From CAVVZJ01 sp963752755 (GTDB lineage: Bacteria > Planctomycetota > Planctomycetia > Isosphaerales > Isosphaeraceae): a DNA stretch of 64,000 nucleotides. Shown here in pieces: positions 39,656-50,761 of this stretch. The stretch spans positions 2,418,001 to 2,482,000 of the forward strand of contig CAVVZJ010000001.1 in NCBI GenBank assembly GCA_963752755.1. The letters run 5' to 3'. The notes under the pieces were generated by a model, which did no database searches, was not told the origin of the DNA, and saw only the letters and a program-made list of their open reading frames with translations. Both the position numbers and the translations under genes were made by a program. Each line of letters begins with the position of its first letter. Position 1 is the first letter of the stretch.

Positions 39656-40001
39656 CGCCGGCCTCCGGCAGCGTGGAACCACCTCAACGCTGACACTCAG
39701 GAGACATCCAAGAACAACCTCGGAGTCTGGATTGGCATGTGGGACAGCCCTCCGGCTGGCTCCGGCCTGGGCAGCCGGCGCGACTGTCCCACACGAACTC
39801 GTTCCGGGAAGAGTCCAAAGGCCACGCCTGTCGAACACCGTTCTTCGTGACATTTTGGTGTTCCCGATGCCTCTGGGATGAATCCCCTCGTTCGCCCACC
39901 CGCCCTGCGTCCTTGATCCCCCTGCGCCTTGCTCCCAAGTCGTCCATGGGTTACGATCCAACAAATGTTGGTTGCCCGCCTTCTGATCGCTGGAGGATGC
40001 C
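39656..40001. repeat. Intergenic region with a GC-rich hairpin (first copy)
   Basis: The 346-base gap carries an inverted repeat, 'tgtgggacag' at 39738-39747 and 'ctgtcccaca' at 39784-39793, enclosing a second small 'ccggctg...cagccgg' pair. The same outer arms recur at 44237-44295. It follows the end of the MoxR operon, so terminator use is possible. No gene is seen in the rest. Confidence 0.6.
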
Positions 40002-42689
40002 ATGTTCGCCCCGCTGGCCCTGGCCCTGGCCCTCACGGCCTGGGCCGACCCGCCCGCGAACGGCGGGGAAGTCGTCGATTACCTCCGCGACGTCAAGCCG
40101 ATCCTCGCCCGACGCTGCTACGCCTGCCACGGTGCCCTCAAGCGCAAGGCCGGACTTCGCCTCGACACCGCCGCCTCGATCCACAAGGGCGGCGACGGCG
40201 GCCCGGCCGTCGAGCCGGGCAAGGCGATTGAGAGCTTGCTCGTCGATCGGATCACCGACCCGGACGAGTCCTTCCGCATGCCCCCCGAGGGCGATCCCCT
40301 GGCCGACGACGAGGTCGCCAAGGTTCGCGCCTGGATCGACGCCGGCGCCCCGTTGCCTCGTACCGAGGAACCTCAGAAAGACCCCCGCGACCACTGGGCC
40401 TTCCGCCCGCCGGTCCGTCCCGACGTGCCCGACGTGGCGAATTCGGGCTGGGTCCGCAACCCGATCGACGCCTTCCTTGCCGCCGAGCACGAACGCCGCG
40501 GCTTGACGCCGGCCCCTGACACCGATCGAGCAACGCTCCTGCGACGTGTCGCCCTCGACCTGACCGGACTCGCCCCGACGCCCGAGCAGTTGCGGGCCTT
40601 CCTCGCGGATCAATCGGAAAACGCCTTTGAGGAAGCCGTCGAGCGCCTGCTCGCCTCGCCGTCGTACGGGGAGCGCTGGGGGCGTCACTGGATGGACATC
40701 TGGCGTTACAGCGATTGGTACGGCTACCAGGCCGAGGTCCGTCACAGTCAGCCGCACATCTGGCGATGGCGTGACTGGATCGTCGCGGCGTTGAACCAGG
40801 ACAAGGGGTATGACCGCATGATCGTCGAGATGCTCGCCGCCGACGAGGTCGCCCCCGACGATCCCGACACCCTCCGCGCCACCGGCTATCTCGTTCGCAA
40901 CTGGTTCAAATTCAACCGCCACGTCTGGCTTCAAGACACGGTAGACCACACCGCCAAGGCCTTCCTCGGGATCACCCTCGCCTGCGCCCGCTGCCACGAC
41001 CACAAGTACGACCCGATCGCCCAGGAAGATTACTACCGCTTCCGCGCCTTCTTCGAACCCCACGACATCCGCACCGACCGCCTCCCCGGCCAGCCCGATT
41101 CGAAGAAGGATGGGCTCGTCCGCGTCTATGACGCCCACGCCGAGACGCCCACCTATCTTTTCATCCGTGGCGACGACATGCAGCCAGAGAAGGATCGGCC
41201 CCTGGAGCCGGGCCTTCCCGGTGTCCTCGGCGCCACGTTGGAGATCACGCCGGTCAGGCTACCCCCTGCGGCGCACCACCTCGCACTTCGTCCCTACATC
41301 CGATCCGAGACGATCGCTCAGGCCGAGGCCGCGTTGTCCAGGGCGAAATCCGAGCTGGAGTCGTCCATCGCCGCCCTGATCGAGACGACCCCCGACAGCC
41401 CCGAATGTGACCGCGCCGAACTCGCCCGCGATGCGGCCCTCAAGGCTTGGACCGCCGCGCAGGCCGATCTGGATTCGATCCACACCCGGATCGCGGCCGA
41501 TGACGCCAGGTTCGCCCAGCCGCCAGACTCGAAGCGTGCCGAGATCCAGACCATCCTCGCCGCTTGCTCCGAGCGTCGCGCCCTGGCCCTCCAGGCCGAG
41601 GCCAATCTCGCCCGGAACAAACGCGCCCTGGCCGACGCCGAGCGTCAGGCCGCCTCCGGCGACCCCAAGGCCCGCGACGCGGCTCAAAAAGCCCGCGCCC
41701 AGGTCGAGGCCGCGCGCAAACAACTCGCCGCGGCCCAGACGGAAGCCCGCAAACTCAGCCGCCACTACACGCCGATCGCCCCCGAATACCCCGCCACCAG
41801 TACCGGTCGCCGTCTCGCTCTCGCGCGATGGATCACCAGCCGCGAGAATCCGACGGCCGCGAGGGTGGCCGTCAATCACGTCTGGATGCGTCACTTCGGC
41901 GAGCCTCTCGTGCCGACCGTCTTCGACCTCGGCAACAACGGCAAGCCGCCCACGCATCCCAACCTGCTCGACTGGCTGGCCGTCGAGCTGATGGACCACG
42001 GCTGGAGCCTCAAGCACCTGCACCGCCTGATCGTCACCAGCAACGCCTACCGGATGCGCTCCTCGTCCTCCACCGACGACCCAAATCTCGCGATCGACCC
42101 CGCCAACCGCTTCCTCTGGCGGATGAACCCGCGACGAATGGAATCGGAGCTGGTCCGCGACAACCTCCTCTTCGTCGCGGGCGACCTCGACCCGTCGATG
42201 GGTGGCCCCGAGCTGGACCAGGACGCAGCTTTGACAACCCAACGCCGGAGCCTCTACTACCGGCACGCCCCCGAAAAGCAGGCGGTCTTCCTCAAGCTCT
42301 TCGACGCCGCGAACACCAACGCTTGCTATCGACGCGATGTGAGCGTCGTTCCCCAGCAGGCGCTCGCGCTGGCGAATAGCTCGCTCGCCCTGGCCGAATC
42401 GCGACACCTGGCCGGTCGGCTCTTCGAGCGGGCTGGCGGGGATAACGTGAAATTTATCACATCTGCATTTTTCTGCATCCTCGGCCGCGAGCCGGGTCAC
42501 GAGGAACGCGATGCCTGCACCGCCTTCCTCGCCGAACAATCCGTCCGGCTGGCCGACGCGAAAGGGCTCACCCCGTTCGCCGACGGCCCCCCCTGCCCCA
42601 TCCCTCCGTCAGCCGACCCGAAGCAGCGGGCGCGGGAAGATCTGGTTCATGTGCTGTTCAATCATAATGATTTTGTGACGATTCGCTAG
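40002..42689 (+). CDS. PSCyt1-DUF1549-DUF1553 protein
   Basis: An 895-residue secreted planctomycete protein. A signal peptide (residues 1-22) is followed by PSCyt1 with the haem-type motif 'RRCYACHGALKRKAGLRLDT' and 'RMPPEGDPLADDEVAKVRAWIDAGAPLP'. Next comes DUF1549 ('RRVALDLTGLAPTPEQLRAFLAD', 'YGERWGRHWMDIWRYSDWYG'). A predicted coiled coil of about 200 residues, rich in Ala, Glu and Arg, is inserted before DUF1553 ('NPTAARVAVNHVWMRHFGEPLVPTVFDLGNNGKPP', 'FDAANTNACYRRDVSVVPQQALALANS'). These proteins are expanded in planctomycetes, often with DUF1501 and sulfatases, and are linked with polysaccharide use; the reaction is unknown. The ATG at 40002 follows 'tggagg'. Confidence 0.94.
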   Translation: MFAPLALALALTAWADPPANGGEVVDYLRDVKPILARRCYACHGALKRKAGLRLDTAASIHKGGDGGPAVEPGKAIESLLVDRITDPDESFRMPPEGDPLADDEVAKVRAWIDAGAPLPRTEEPQKDPRDHWAFRPPVRPDVPDVANSGWVRNPIDAFLAAEHERRGLTPAPDTDRATLLRRVALDLTGLAPTPEQLRAFLADQSENAFEEAVERLLASPSYGERWGRHWMDIWRYSDWYGYQAEVRHSQPHIWRWRDWIVAALNQDKGYDRMIVEMLAADEVAPDDPDTLRATGYLVRNWFKFNRHVWLQDTVDHTAKAFLGITLACARCHDHKYDPIAQEDYYRFRAFFEPHDIRTDRLPGQPDSKKDGLVRVYDAHAETPTYLFIRGDDMQPEKDRPLEPGLPGVLGATLEITPVRLPPAAHHLALRPYIRSETIAQAEAALSRAKSELESSIAALIETTPDSPECDRAELARDAALKAWTAAQADLDSIHTRIAADDARFAQPPDSKRAEIQTILAACSERRALALQAEANLARNKRALADAERQAASGDPKARDAAQKARAQVEAARKQLAAAQTEARKLSRHYTPIAPEYPATSTGRRLALARWITSRENPTAARVAVNHVWMRHFGEPLVPTVFDLGNNGKPPTHPNLLDWLAVELMDHGWSLKHLHRLIVTSNAYRMRSSSSTDDPNLAIDPANRFLWRMNPRRMESELVRDNLLFVAGDLDPSMGGPELDQDAALTTQRRSLYYRHAPEKQAVFLKLFDAANTNACYRRDVSVVPQQALALANSSLALAESRHLAGRLFERAGGDNVKFITSAFFCILGREPGHEERDACTAFLAEQSVRLADAKGLTPFADGPPCPIPPSADPKQRAREDLVHVLFNHNDFVTIR

Positions 42690-42713
42690 GACGAAACGCG
42701 GAGGCCCGACACC

Positions 42714-44203
42714 ATGCAATCCGCCCGACGCGACCACGGTTGCGGACGCATCCCGCGACGCACCTTCCTCGCCGACGTCGGCATGGGCTTCACCGGCCTC
42801 GTGCTCGGCTCCATGCTCCACCGCGACGGCATCGCCCGCGCCCAGGATGCGCCGCCTGGTCGCCGCCCGACGGCCGGCCCCACTTCGCGCCCAAGGCGAA
42901 AAGCGTCATCTGGCTATTCATGATCGGCGGCACGAGCCACGTCGAGAGCTTCGACCCCAAGCCGGAGCTGAACAAGTACGGCGGCAAGTCCCTCACCGAG
43001 ACACCCCACAAGGACGCCTTGACGAACCCGCTCGTCAAGAACGTCCGCATCCCGATCCCGAACGACGCCAATGGCCACATCCGGCAGACGCTCTACCCCT
43101 TGCAGGTCGGATACAGGAAGCGCGGGCAGAGCGGCATCGAGGTCTCGGACTGGTGGCCGCAGGTCGGCGACTGCATCGACGACATCGCCGTAGTCCGCTC
43201 GATGTGGACGACCGACAACAACCACGGCGCCCAGCTCCAGTTCCACACCGGCCGCCACTCGCTCGAAGGGGCCTTCCCGACGATCGGCTCCTGGGTCCAC
43301 TACGGCCTCGGCTCGCTCAACGACGACCTGCCCCAGTTCGTCGTCCTCGGCTCGCCCGTCGCCGACTGCTGCGGCGGCATGACCGCGCACGGTTCCAGCT
43401 ACCTCGGCCCCGAGCACGACGGCGTCATGCTCGACGTCGATCCGAAGAACCCGCTCCCGTTCGCCTCGCCTGGCAAGGATATCTACCACGAGGAGCAGGC
43501 CGCCGAGTTCGACCTGCTCGGCAAGCTCAACCAACTCTCCGCGGTCGAGTATCCCCACGACCCCGCCTTACGTGCGCGCATCAAGTCGTACGAACTGGCC
43601 GCCCGGATGCAACTGGCTGTGCCGGAGGTCGTCCGCTTCGACGGTGAAGCACCCGAGACGCGAGCCCTCTACGGTCTGGATCAGGACGCGACCCGTCCCT
43701 TCGGCCAGCAATGCCTGACGGCGCGTCGGCTGGTCGAGCGGGGCGTGCGGTTCGTGCAGATCTTCCACGGCTCCAACGGTGGCGCCGGCGCCTGGGATGC
43801 CCACGGCAACCTCAAGGCCGGTCATTCCCGCCTCTGCAAGCAGGTCGATCAGCCGATCGGGGCCTTGCTGAAGGACCTGAAGCGTCGCGGCCTGCTGGAC
43901 GAGACCCTCGTCGTCTGGGCGACCGAGTTCGGCCGCACGCCCGGCAGCCAGAACAACGACGGCCGCGACCACCACCCCTACGGCTTCTCCGTCTGGATGG
44001 CCGGCGGCGGCATCAAGGGCGGCCTCGCCCACGGCGCCACTGACCCGGTCGGCTTCCACGCGGTCGAGAACCGGCACTACGTCACCGACATCCACGCCAC
44101 CGTCCTGCACCTGCTCGGACTCGACTCACACCGGCTCGAAGTCCCCGGACAGAAGCGACTGGAGATCGACCACGGGCAGCCGATTCGGGATATCCTGGCC
44201 TAA
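42714..44203 (+). CDS. DUF1501 family protein with Tat signal (one frame break)
   Basis: A protein of about 496 residues. The N-terminus 'RIPRRTFLADVGMGFTGLVLGSML' is a twin-arginine signal. The DUF1501 body has an alkaline-phosphatase-like fold with 'FMIGGTSHVESFDPKPELNKYGG', 'RSMWTTDNNHGAQLQFHTGRH', 'GSWVHYGLGS', 'FGRTPGSQNNDGRDHHPYGFSVWMAGGGIKGG' and 'DIHATVLHLLGLD'. The frame breaks near 42860 between signal and body. The gene starts 24 bases after the PSCyt1 gene and the pair is a standard planctomycete operon. It may act as an exported hydrolase with the upstream protein; substrate unknown. Confidence 0.92.
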
Positions 44204-44236
44204 TACACGAACCTGCTGCTGCTGTCCGGTTTGGCC

Positions 44237-44295
44237 TTGTGGGACAGCCGCCCCCGGCTGTCGTCCGGTCCGGACCGCCGAGGGTGGCTGTCCCC
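44237..44295. repeat. GC-rich hairpin (second copy)
   Basis: The arms 'tgtgggacagcc' (44237-44248) and 'ggctgtccccca' (44284-44295) repeat the outer arms of the hairpin at 39738-39793. It lies between the convergent DUF1501 and histidine kinase genes, so it may terminate both. The two copies bracket the PSCyt1-DUF1501 pair. Confidence 0.6.
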
Positions 44296-44440
44296 CAGGA
44301 GTCGGGCTCGAATCGGATACCATCAGCGGATTCGCGTATAAGAAAATCTCACGCAGAGTCACAGAGAATAATTGAGGCGGATTCCAACCTCTTGCCCCTT
44401 TTTCTCTGCGCCTCAGCGACCGACCTCTTCCTCCCCGACC

Positions 44441-47111
44441 TCAGGACGCCACGCCCTCGACCCCGGCGAGCAGTTCGCGGACGGCATCGGGTTCGACCGG
44501 CTTGACGAGATGGCGATCGAACCCGGCCTCGGCCGAGCGACGCCGGTCTTCCGCCTGGCCCCAGCCGGTCACGGCGACGAGCAAGGTGGACTGGAACTCG
44601 GGCTCCGAGCGAATCCGTCGAGCCACCTCGTAGCCGTCCATGCCAGGCAAGCCGATATCCAGCAGGATCAACTCGGGGCCGAACGCCCGGGCCGTCTCGA
44701 TCGCGGCCGGGCCGTCATAAGCGACGCGGACATCCTGACGGTGCAGCCGCGTCAGGAGCCTGGCCAGGCTGTCCGCGGCGTCCTGGTTGTCGTCCACCAC
44801 AAGGACGCGGTGCCGCGCGAGGGCGGCCTGATTGCTCGACGCCGATGGGTCCCAGGTTGGCCGGGCCGGAGTCAGCGCCGGCCGCGAGAGCGGCAGCCGG
44901 ACCACAAACTCGCTGCCCAGACCGTGGCCCTCGCTGTGGGCGGCGATACTGCCGCCGTGCATTTCCACCAGGCTCCGGACCAAACTCAAGCCGATGCCCA
45001 GGCCGCTCCGCGACCGGCCGTCCCGACTCTCGGCCTGGACGAATAGTTCGAATACCCTCGGGAGGATCGCCGCGTCCATCCCGATCCCATCGTCGCGGAC
45101 GCGGACGACCGCCGCGCCGGCTTCCCGGCTGAGACAGAGCCAGATGCGACCACCCGGGTCGGTGTACTTGGCGGCGTTGTTCAGTAGGTTGGCGATCACC
45201 TGCTCGATCCGGATCGGGTCCGCCCGGATCGGTATGGGCTCCGACGGTAGCTCGACCGCGAGGCGGTGGCCTCGCGCGTCGAGATACGGGCGTGTCGTCT
45301 CCACGCGCGTTCCGCACAATCCCGGCCAGGTCAGTCTCCTCGGGGTGGAGTTCGATCTTGCCACTGTCGATCCGGGCGATGTCGAGCAGGTCGTCCACCA
45401 ACCGGGTGATGTTGCGGATCTGGCGCTCGATCATCGCCCCGTCGCGCCGGACGGCCTCACCATCACCGTCCGGGTTGAGCAAGACGGGCAAGGCGGATCG
45501 GATCGGGGCCAGCGGGTTGCGCAACTCGTGAGCCAGCGTGGCGAGGAACGCGCTCTTGCGACGGTCGGCCTCGCGGAGGGCTTCCTCGGCTCGCTTCTTG
45601 TCATCGATGTCAGTGCCGGTGCCATACCACCGAAGAACCTGGCCCGTCCCGTCGCGGACGGCCAGGGCGCGGCCGAGAAACCAGCGATATTCTCCCCGCT
45701 CGCGGTCCCAGAAGCGGTACTCGATCTCGTAGGGCATCCCCGATCGGACCGATTCGTACCAGCGCTCATGGCAGCGATGGCGATCCTCGGGATGCAGGTA
45801 CGGCGACCAGCTCGCGTCACCGACGAGGCCCTCCGGAGAGCCCGTCAGTTCATACCAGCGACGATTGAAATAATCGAGGTTGCCGTCGGGCTGCGCCGTC
45901 CAGACCACCTGAGGCATGGCGTCGGCAAGCTGGCGGAACCGCGCCTCGCTCTCGCGGAGGGCGACCTCGGCCCACTTGCGATCGGTGATGTCGATGCAGA
46001 GACCGAGCATGCGCACGACCCGCCCCGAGGCATCGGTGATCGGCCGGCCACGGGCCTCGACCCAGTGGATGCTGCCGTCGGGCCAGACCAGGCGGTACTC
46101 CAGTTGATGATCCATCCCTTGCTCGACGGCGCGGGTGATCGAACCGAGCACACGCGCCAGGTCGTCGGGGTGGATATCGCGCTGATACGCCTCGAAGGTG
46201 CCGGGAAACGCCCCGGCCGGCAATCCATGGATCGCCTCCAGGCTGGCCGACCAGACGACCTGGTTCGTCGTCAGATCCCAGTCCCAGGTACCCATGCGAC
46301 CCGCCTCGAGCGCGAGCCGGAGCCGCTCGTTCTGCTCTCGGAGCGCGGCCTCGTTCCGTTTGCGCACAGAGACGTCGCGGAAGATCAAGACGACACCCCG
46401 GACCCGACCATCGGCCGTCCGGATCGGCGCGGCACTGTCCTCGATCGGCCGGAGCGATCCATCGCGGGTTCGCAGGATCGTGTGATTGCTCAGGAGGACC
46501 ACCCGACCCTCGCGAAGGACCGTCGCCACCGGCGACTCCATCGGCTCACCCGATCGCTCGTCGAGTATCGGGAAAACTTCTGCCAGCGGACGACCGACCG
46601 CCTCGTCCGTCGTCCAACCGGTCAGGTCCTCGGCGATGAAGTTCAGGCTCGTCACGAGCCCGCCCGCATCGGTGACGATCACGGCATCACCGATACTCGC
46701 CAGCGTGGTCCTCAGTTGCTCCGCTTGCCGACGCTCCGATTCCTCGGCCCGCTTCCGGTCCGAGACCTCGCGCTCAAGCTGCCGCCGGGGAATTCGCAGC
46801 GCCTCGCCCATGGCGACGGTCAGGGAGCAGACGCCGAGATAGACGCCGATCCGGGTCAGGTCGAACATCAGATTTGCGGCCAACGGCGGCAGGATCAAGG
46901 CCAGGCCCGCCAGCATCCCCAGGGCGGCCGCCAGCAACGAGGGCCCCAGACCGCCGTACCACGTCGCGACGATCACGGCGAAGTATTCGGTAATGAATGG
47001 CATCCGGTTGCCCATCACGCCGCCCAGCGCCCAGCGGACCGCCGTCGCCGCCACCACCGCCAGGACGGCGAGAGAATAGCCGAACGATCGCGACTCTCGA
47101 ACTCTTGGCAT
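44441..47111 (-). CDS. Hybrid sensor histidine kinase: DUF4118-like membrane domain, three PAS, HisKA, HATPase, receiver (one frame break)
   Basis: About 889 residues. The first 115 residues hold four hydrophobic segments with 'FAVIVATWYGGLGPSLLAAALGMLAGLALILPP', like the KdpD-type DUF4118 module. Three PAS/PAC domains follow, with PAC ends 'GVVLIFRDVSVRKRNEA', 'MLGLCIDITDRKWAEVAL' and 'YGTGTDIDDKKRAEEAL'. The H-box is 'LATLAHELRNPLAPIRSA'. After a break near 45310 come the N-box 'EQVIANLLNNAAKYTDPGG', 'DDGIGMDA' and 'GLGIGLSLVRSLVEMHGG', then a receiver with phospho-acceptor in 'LILLDIGLPGMDGYE' and 'HLVKPVEPDAV'. The C-terminal receiver suggests a phosphorelay. No separate response regulator is next to it. 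Confidence 0.9.
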
Positions 47112-47244
47112 GGCTTACCACCGGGACGCCGAACGGCCGACTCGTGCCAGACACTCGTCATCCGGACACAGGAACCTGACCAGACTGGCCAACCTACGAC
47201 CAACCCGTCCCCCTCGCGATCCCTGCGGGTACCCAATCATTCTA

Positions 47245-48303
47245 TCAGGAATCGTCCGCGATCGTAGTGTGCTCGAACACCCGATGAAAAGCTGGAGCCT
47301 CCAGCGGCCCGCATTCCCGGGTGCAGACGAGGTGCAGCAAGGGCCCTACCCAACGCCCCACCGCCTGCCCCACCGTCGTTCCGACGATCTGATTGTAAGC
47401 CTGCCCCAGCGCCCTCTTGGGTCGGCTGAAGTGGACGAGTTCCGCTGCCGGCAAACCCGGTGCCGAGATCGACCCAAGTTGGAATGGGGTCGCCGCCAGC
47501 AATCGCCGCCACTCCCCCAGACCGAGCGTCCGAATCGCCCGGTAGTCCAGCCCGCGCACAAGTCGGACGTACCGGCCCATCCAGCTCCTCGGCAGGAATC
47601 CCACCCCCCAGACCCCTACATGCGGCTCCGGCGCCAGGCTGAAGCGATTGGGCGTCGCCAGCACGATCCGCGACCCTGGCCGCAATACGCGATACGCTTC
47701 CCCGAGCGTGGCCGACTGGTCGGCGACATGCTCGATGACGTCGCCCGCCACGATCCCCGCGAAGGTTCCATCGGCGAACGGCAACGCCTCACCACAGCCG
47801 CAAACCAGCCTGACGTGCCCCAGTCCCGCCTCATCCAGCCGCTTGCGGGCCAGCACCAGCCAGCGCATCGCGATGTCCAGCCCCCAGAGCGGCCGGTCGC
47901 CCACCAGGCTCGCCGCCGCGATCAGGAATCCGCCCGGACCACAACCCAGGTCGAGAATCGGCCCCAAACCCCTGGCGCCAGGACCAATCGCCTCAAGCCA
48001 CTGTGCGGCCCGACCGGTCGCCGAGAGGATGTGCGCCCTCTGTCGACGACGCCGATCGGGAGGGATCTCCGGCTGCGCATCGTAATAGCGTTCGAGGAGT
48101 CCGCGGAAGTCGAGCCGGTCGAAGTCGTCGTTGAGCCGGAGGGCCAGTTGCCAGTCCTCCGCGTTCGAGAGGAAGTGATCCTCCGCCTTGCGAAGATCCG
48201 GGATGCCCCGCAAGGCTCGATAAGACGCGCCGCAAGCGCCACAAACCCAGGTTTCCCCCGCTGTCAGGCCACCGCCACACGAGGGACAGACGATTGCTTC
48301 CAT
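47245..48303 (-). CDS. SAM-dependent methyltransferase with N-terminal zinc-ribbon-like segment
   Basis: A 352-residue protein. It begins with 'CPSCGGGLTAGETWVCGACGASYRALRGIPDLR', a four-cysteine ribbon of the Trm112/UPF0434 type seen in class I methyltransferases. The Rossmann core has motif I 'ILDLGCGPGGFLIAAA', 'WGLDIAMRWLVLARKRL', 'CGCGEALPFADGTFAGIVAGDVIEHV' and 'EAYRVLRPGSRIVLATPNRFS'. A C-terminal helical region of about 100 residues follows. Start at ATG 48303 (MEAIVCPSC). The substrate is unknown; lipid, quinone or surface-glycan methylation are common in the family. It lies 133 bases from the kinase gene. Confidence 0.9.
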   Translation of the reverse strand: MEAIVCPSCGGGLTAGETWVCGACGASYRALRGIPDLRKAEDHFLSNAEDWQLALRLNDDFDRLDFRGLLERYYDAQPEIPPDRRRRQRAHILSATGRAAQWLEAIGPGARGLGPILDLGCGPGGFLIAAASLVGDRPLWGLDIAMRWLVLARKRLDEAGLGHVRLVCGCGEALPFADGTFAGIVAGDVIEHVADQSATLGEAYRVLRPGSRIVLATPNRFSLAPEPHVGVWGVGFLPRSWMGRYVRLVRGLDYRAIRTLGLGEWRRLLAATPFQLGSISAPGLPAAELVHFSRPKRALGQAYNQIVGTTVGQAVGRWVGPLLHLVCTRECGPLEAPAFHRVFEHTTIADDS

Positions 48304-48409
48304 GCCAGCCTCCCGAATCCTGGGAAAGACCGGGCTCGGACTTTCCCAGACGAATCCTCTTGATCTTCCTGCCACCTTGGTCACTTTGCGAGGAAGCGAG
48401 CCTTCCACC

Positions 48410-49488
48410 TCACTCCCCTTCCCCGCTTCCAGGAAGATTCACCTTCGGAATCGAGTCCCATCGCCTCGACGTCACGACCTGGAAACCCTGGTCCGTCGCC
48501 CTCACATAGAAGGCCGATGCGCCGGCAGTGGCCTCGATCAGGTCCATCCCCTTCTCCGGACCCAGCACGGAGAGTGCCGTCGCCAGGCTGTCTGAGGTCG
48601 TCGCATCGTCGGCGACGACCGTCGCGCTGCTGCGGCCGATCACGCCCAGACCCGTCCGCGGGTCGAGGATATGCGAATAGCGAACGCCGTCGATCTCGAC
48701 GAACTGCTCGGCGTCTCCCGACGTCGAGACCGCCCGATTCTTCAGGATCAACTCGGCGCTGGACCCTTCCCGGCGATCGCCTTGAGCGGTGCAACCGCCA
48801 CCGACCAGCCCTCCTCTCCCGGCGGCGGATCGCCCGCGGCGATGTCCCCCGCAGCGGCCATCAAGGCATGCGGAATTCCCTGGTCCCTCAGGGCCTTCAA
48901 GGCCTCGTCGGCCGCATATCCCTTGGCGATCCCGCCGAGGTCGAGCTTCATCCCAGCCTTGAGCAGCCGGACGGTTCGCCTCTCCGGATCCAGCTCGATG
49001 TTCCGAGAACCGACCAGGGCCCGCGCCTCCGCCAGCAAGTCCGCCCGTGGCCGTTCGCGACGCCGACGCGCCCGCCGCCAGAGTCGGCCGACGGGTCCGA
49101 TCGTCACGTCGAACGCCCCGCCCGTCTTCGCCGCCAGCGTCTGCGACCGCTGCAAGACCCGGAAGAGGTCGTCGCTCACCACGACCGGCTCGCCGCCCGC
49201 CTTCGCGCAGAGGCGCATCAACTCACTCTGGGGGTCGTAATCGCTGAGCTTGCCGTTGATCTCCTCGACCCGATCGAAGGCCGCCCGGGAGGCGCGTCTG
49301 GCGGCGGCGGCGTCCTTGGAGTATAAAACGAGATGAAACTCGGTGCCCATGTGGGGCTCGCGAAACGCGAACCGTGCGAGGTCCGGGCCACCTTCAGCCT
49401 CCGGACCGGCCCGAGTCGCGATCGGGGCGAGCCAGGTCGAGCACGTCGCCAGCAAGACGGCGACGACGGCCGGCAAGAGCCAGGGCAT
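48410..49488 (-). CDS. apbE: FAD:protein FMN transferase (ApbE; one frame break)
   Basis: A protein of about 359 residues. ApbE attaches FMN covalently to a Thr in flavoproteins such as RNF or NQR subunits, and acts outside the cytoplasm. An N-terminal export segment (LLPAVVAVLLATC) may carry a lipobox. The core has 'REPHMGTEFHLVLYS', 'SDYDPQSELMRL', 'GAFDVTIGPVGRLWRRA', 'LDLGGIAKGYAADEALKALRDQGI' and, after a break near 48765, 'NRAVSTSGDAEQFVEIDGVRYSHILDPRTG', which holds the conserved His and Asp of the active site. A good AGGAGGT precedes the ATG at 49488. It is divergent from the next gene by 89 bases. Confidence 0.92.
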
Positions 49489-49577
49489 CGCAACCTCCTG
49501 ATCGATTTCCCGGAGCAGTCCCGCGGCCGCCCGCCCAGACCGCATCGGGTCGGCCGCCTCGACGGAGCATACCAGAC

Positions 49578-50641
49578 GTGACCCTCAGCACGCACCTCCG
49601 AACCTGGCCCCTCGCCGCCTTCCTCCTGCCGTTCCTGGCCCTCGCCGACGCCCGCGCCGGGGATGACCCATCGCAGGCGAAGACGGCCGCCGAGATGAAG
49701 CCCTACGCCGAGACGATCCCCGGCACCAGCGACACGTTCGCGATGGTCCCCATCCCCGGCGGCACCTTCACCATGGGCAGCCCCGAGGACGAGGAAGGCC
49801 GCCAGGACGACGAAGGCCCGCAGCACCAGGTCGCAGATCGGCCCGTTCTGGATGGGCAAGCACGAGGTCACCTGGGACGAGTACGACGAGTTCGCCTTCA
49901 GCCTCGACATCAAGAAGAAGCAACGCGAGGGGATCGACCTCGCCAAGCAGGCCGAGACCGAGAAGAACGCCGACGCCGTCACCCGCCCGACGCCCCCTTA
50001 CGCCGACATGACCTTCGGCTTCGGCCACGACAACCAGCCGGCCATCTGCATGACCCACCACGCCGCGATGGAATACTGCCGCTGGCTCTCCGCCAAGACC
50101 GGCAAGACCTACCGCCTGCCCACCGAGGCCGAGTGGGAATACGCCTGCCGCGCCGGCACGACCACACGCCTACTCGTTCGGCGACGACCCGGACGAAGCT
50201 CGACGACTACGCCTGGTACGTCGAGAACGCCGAGAAGCCGATGCCGGTCGGCAAGAAGAAGCCGAACCCCTGGGGCCTCTACGACATGCACGGCAACGTC
50301 GCCGAGTGGTGCCTCGACCACTACGTCGCCGACATCTACGAAGTAGCTCGCCGACGACAAGCCGATCGCTCGGCCCGGTCGTCGCTGCCCACCGCCGAGG
50401 AATACTCCTACGTCGTCCGCGGCGGCTCCTGGGACGACGACCGCGACGATGCTCCGCAGCGCCGCGCGCCGGGCGCTCGAACCCGGAATGGAGCGTGCAG
50501 GACCCCCAGCGCCCCCAGAGCATCTGGTGGCACACCGACGCCACCTTCGTCGGCTTCCGCGTCGTCCGCCCCCTCGAGGAGCAGGAGAACCTCAAGGGCC
50601 TGCAAGTCGCAGGTCGTCAAGGGAGAAGGGGACCACGCTGA
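49578..50641 (+). CDS. Exported formylglycine-generating-enzyme/SUMF1-like protein (frame-broken)
   Basis: A protein of about 355 residues with signal peptide (LRTWPLAAFLLPFLALADARA) and the FGE-sulfatase fold: 'FAMVPIPGGTFTMGSPEDEEGRQDDEGPQHQV', 'GPFWMGKHEVTWDEYDEF', 'AMEYCRWLSAKTGKTYRLPTEAEWEYACRAG', 'NPWGLYDMHGNVAEWCLDHY', 'YVVRGGSWDDD' and 'FVGFRVVRPLEE'. At least five breaks occur, near 49830, 50165, 50345, 50460 and 50600, so the exact end is unsure. The catalytic Cys pair of true sulfatase-activating enzymes is not seen, so this is likely a binding or structural paralog. It starts with GTG at 49578. Confidence 0.82.
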
Positions 50642-50761
50642 GTCGGCAGTCGGCCGCACGCAGGCCGATTCCTGCCCGATCGCGCCGCTCGCTCGAACGT
50701 CCCCGACCGCGTTCCGCGCCTCCGTGACCCGCCTCGTCAACGCCCACGGAGAACGCCGACC

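Noticed and set aside
44832..47267. Open frame of 811 codons on the plus strand
   Set aside because: It is antisense to the histidine kinase, which has complete PAS, HisKA and HATPase motifs.
49578..50641. Assignment as a true sulfatase-activating formylglycine-generating enzyme
   Set aside because: The fold motifs are present, but the active-site cysteine pair is not seen and no sulfatase gene lies nearby.
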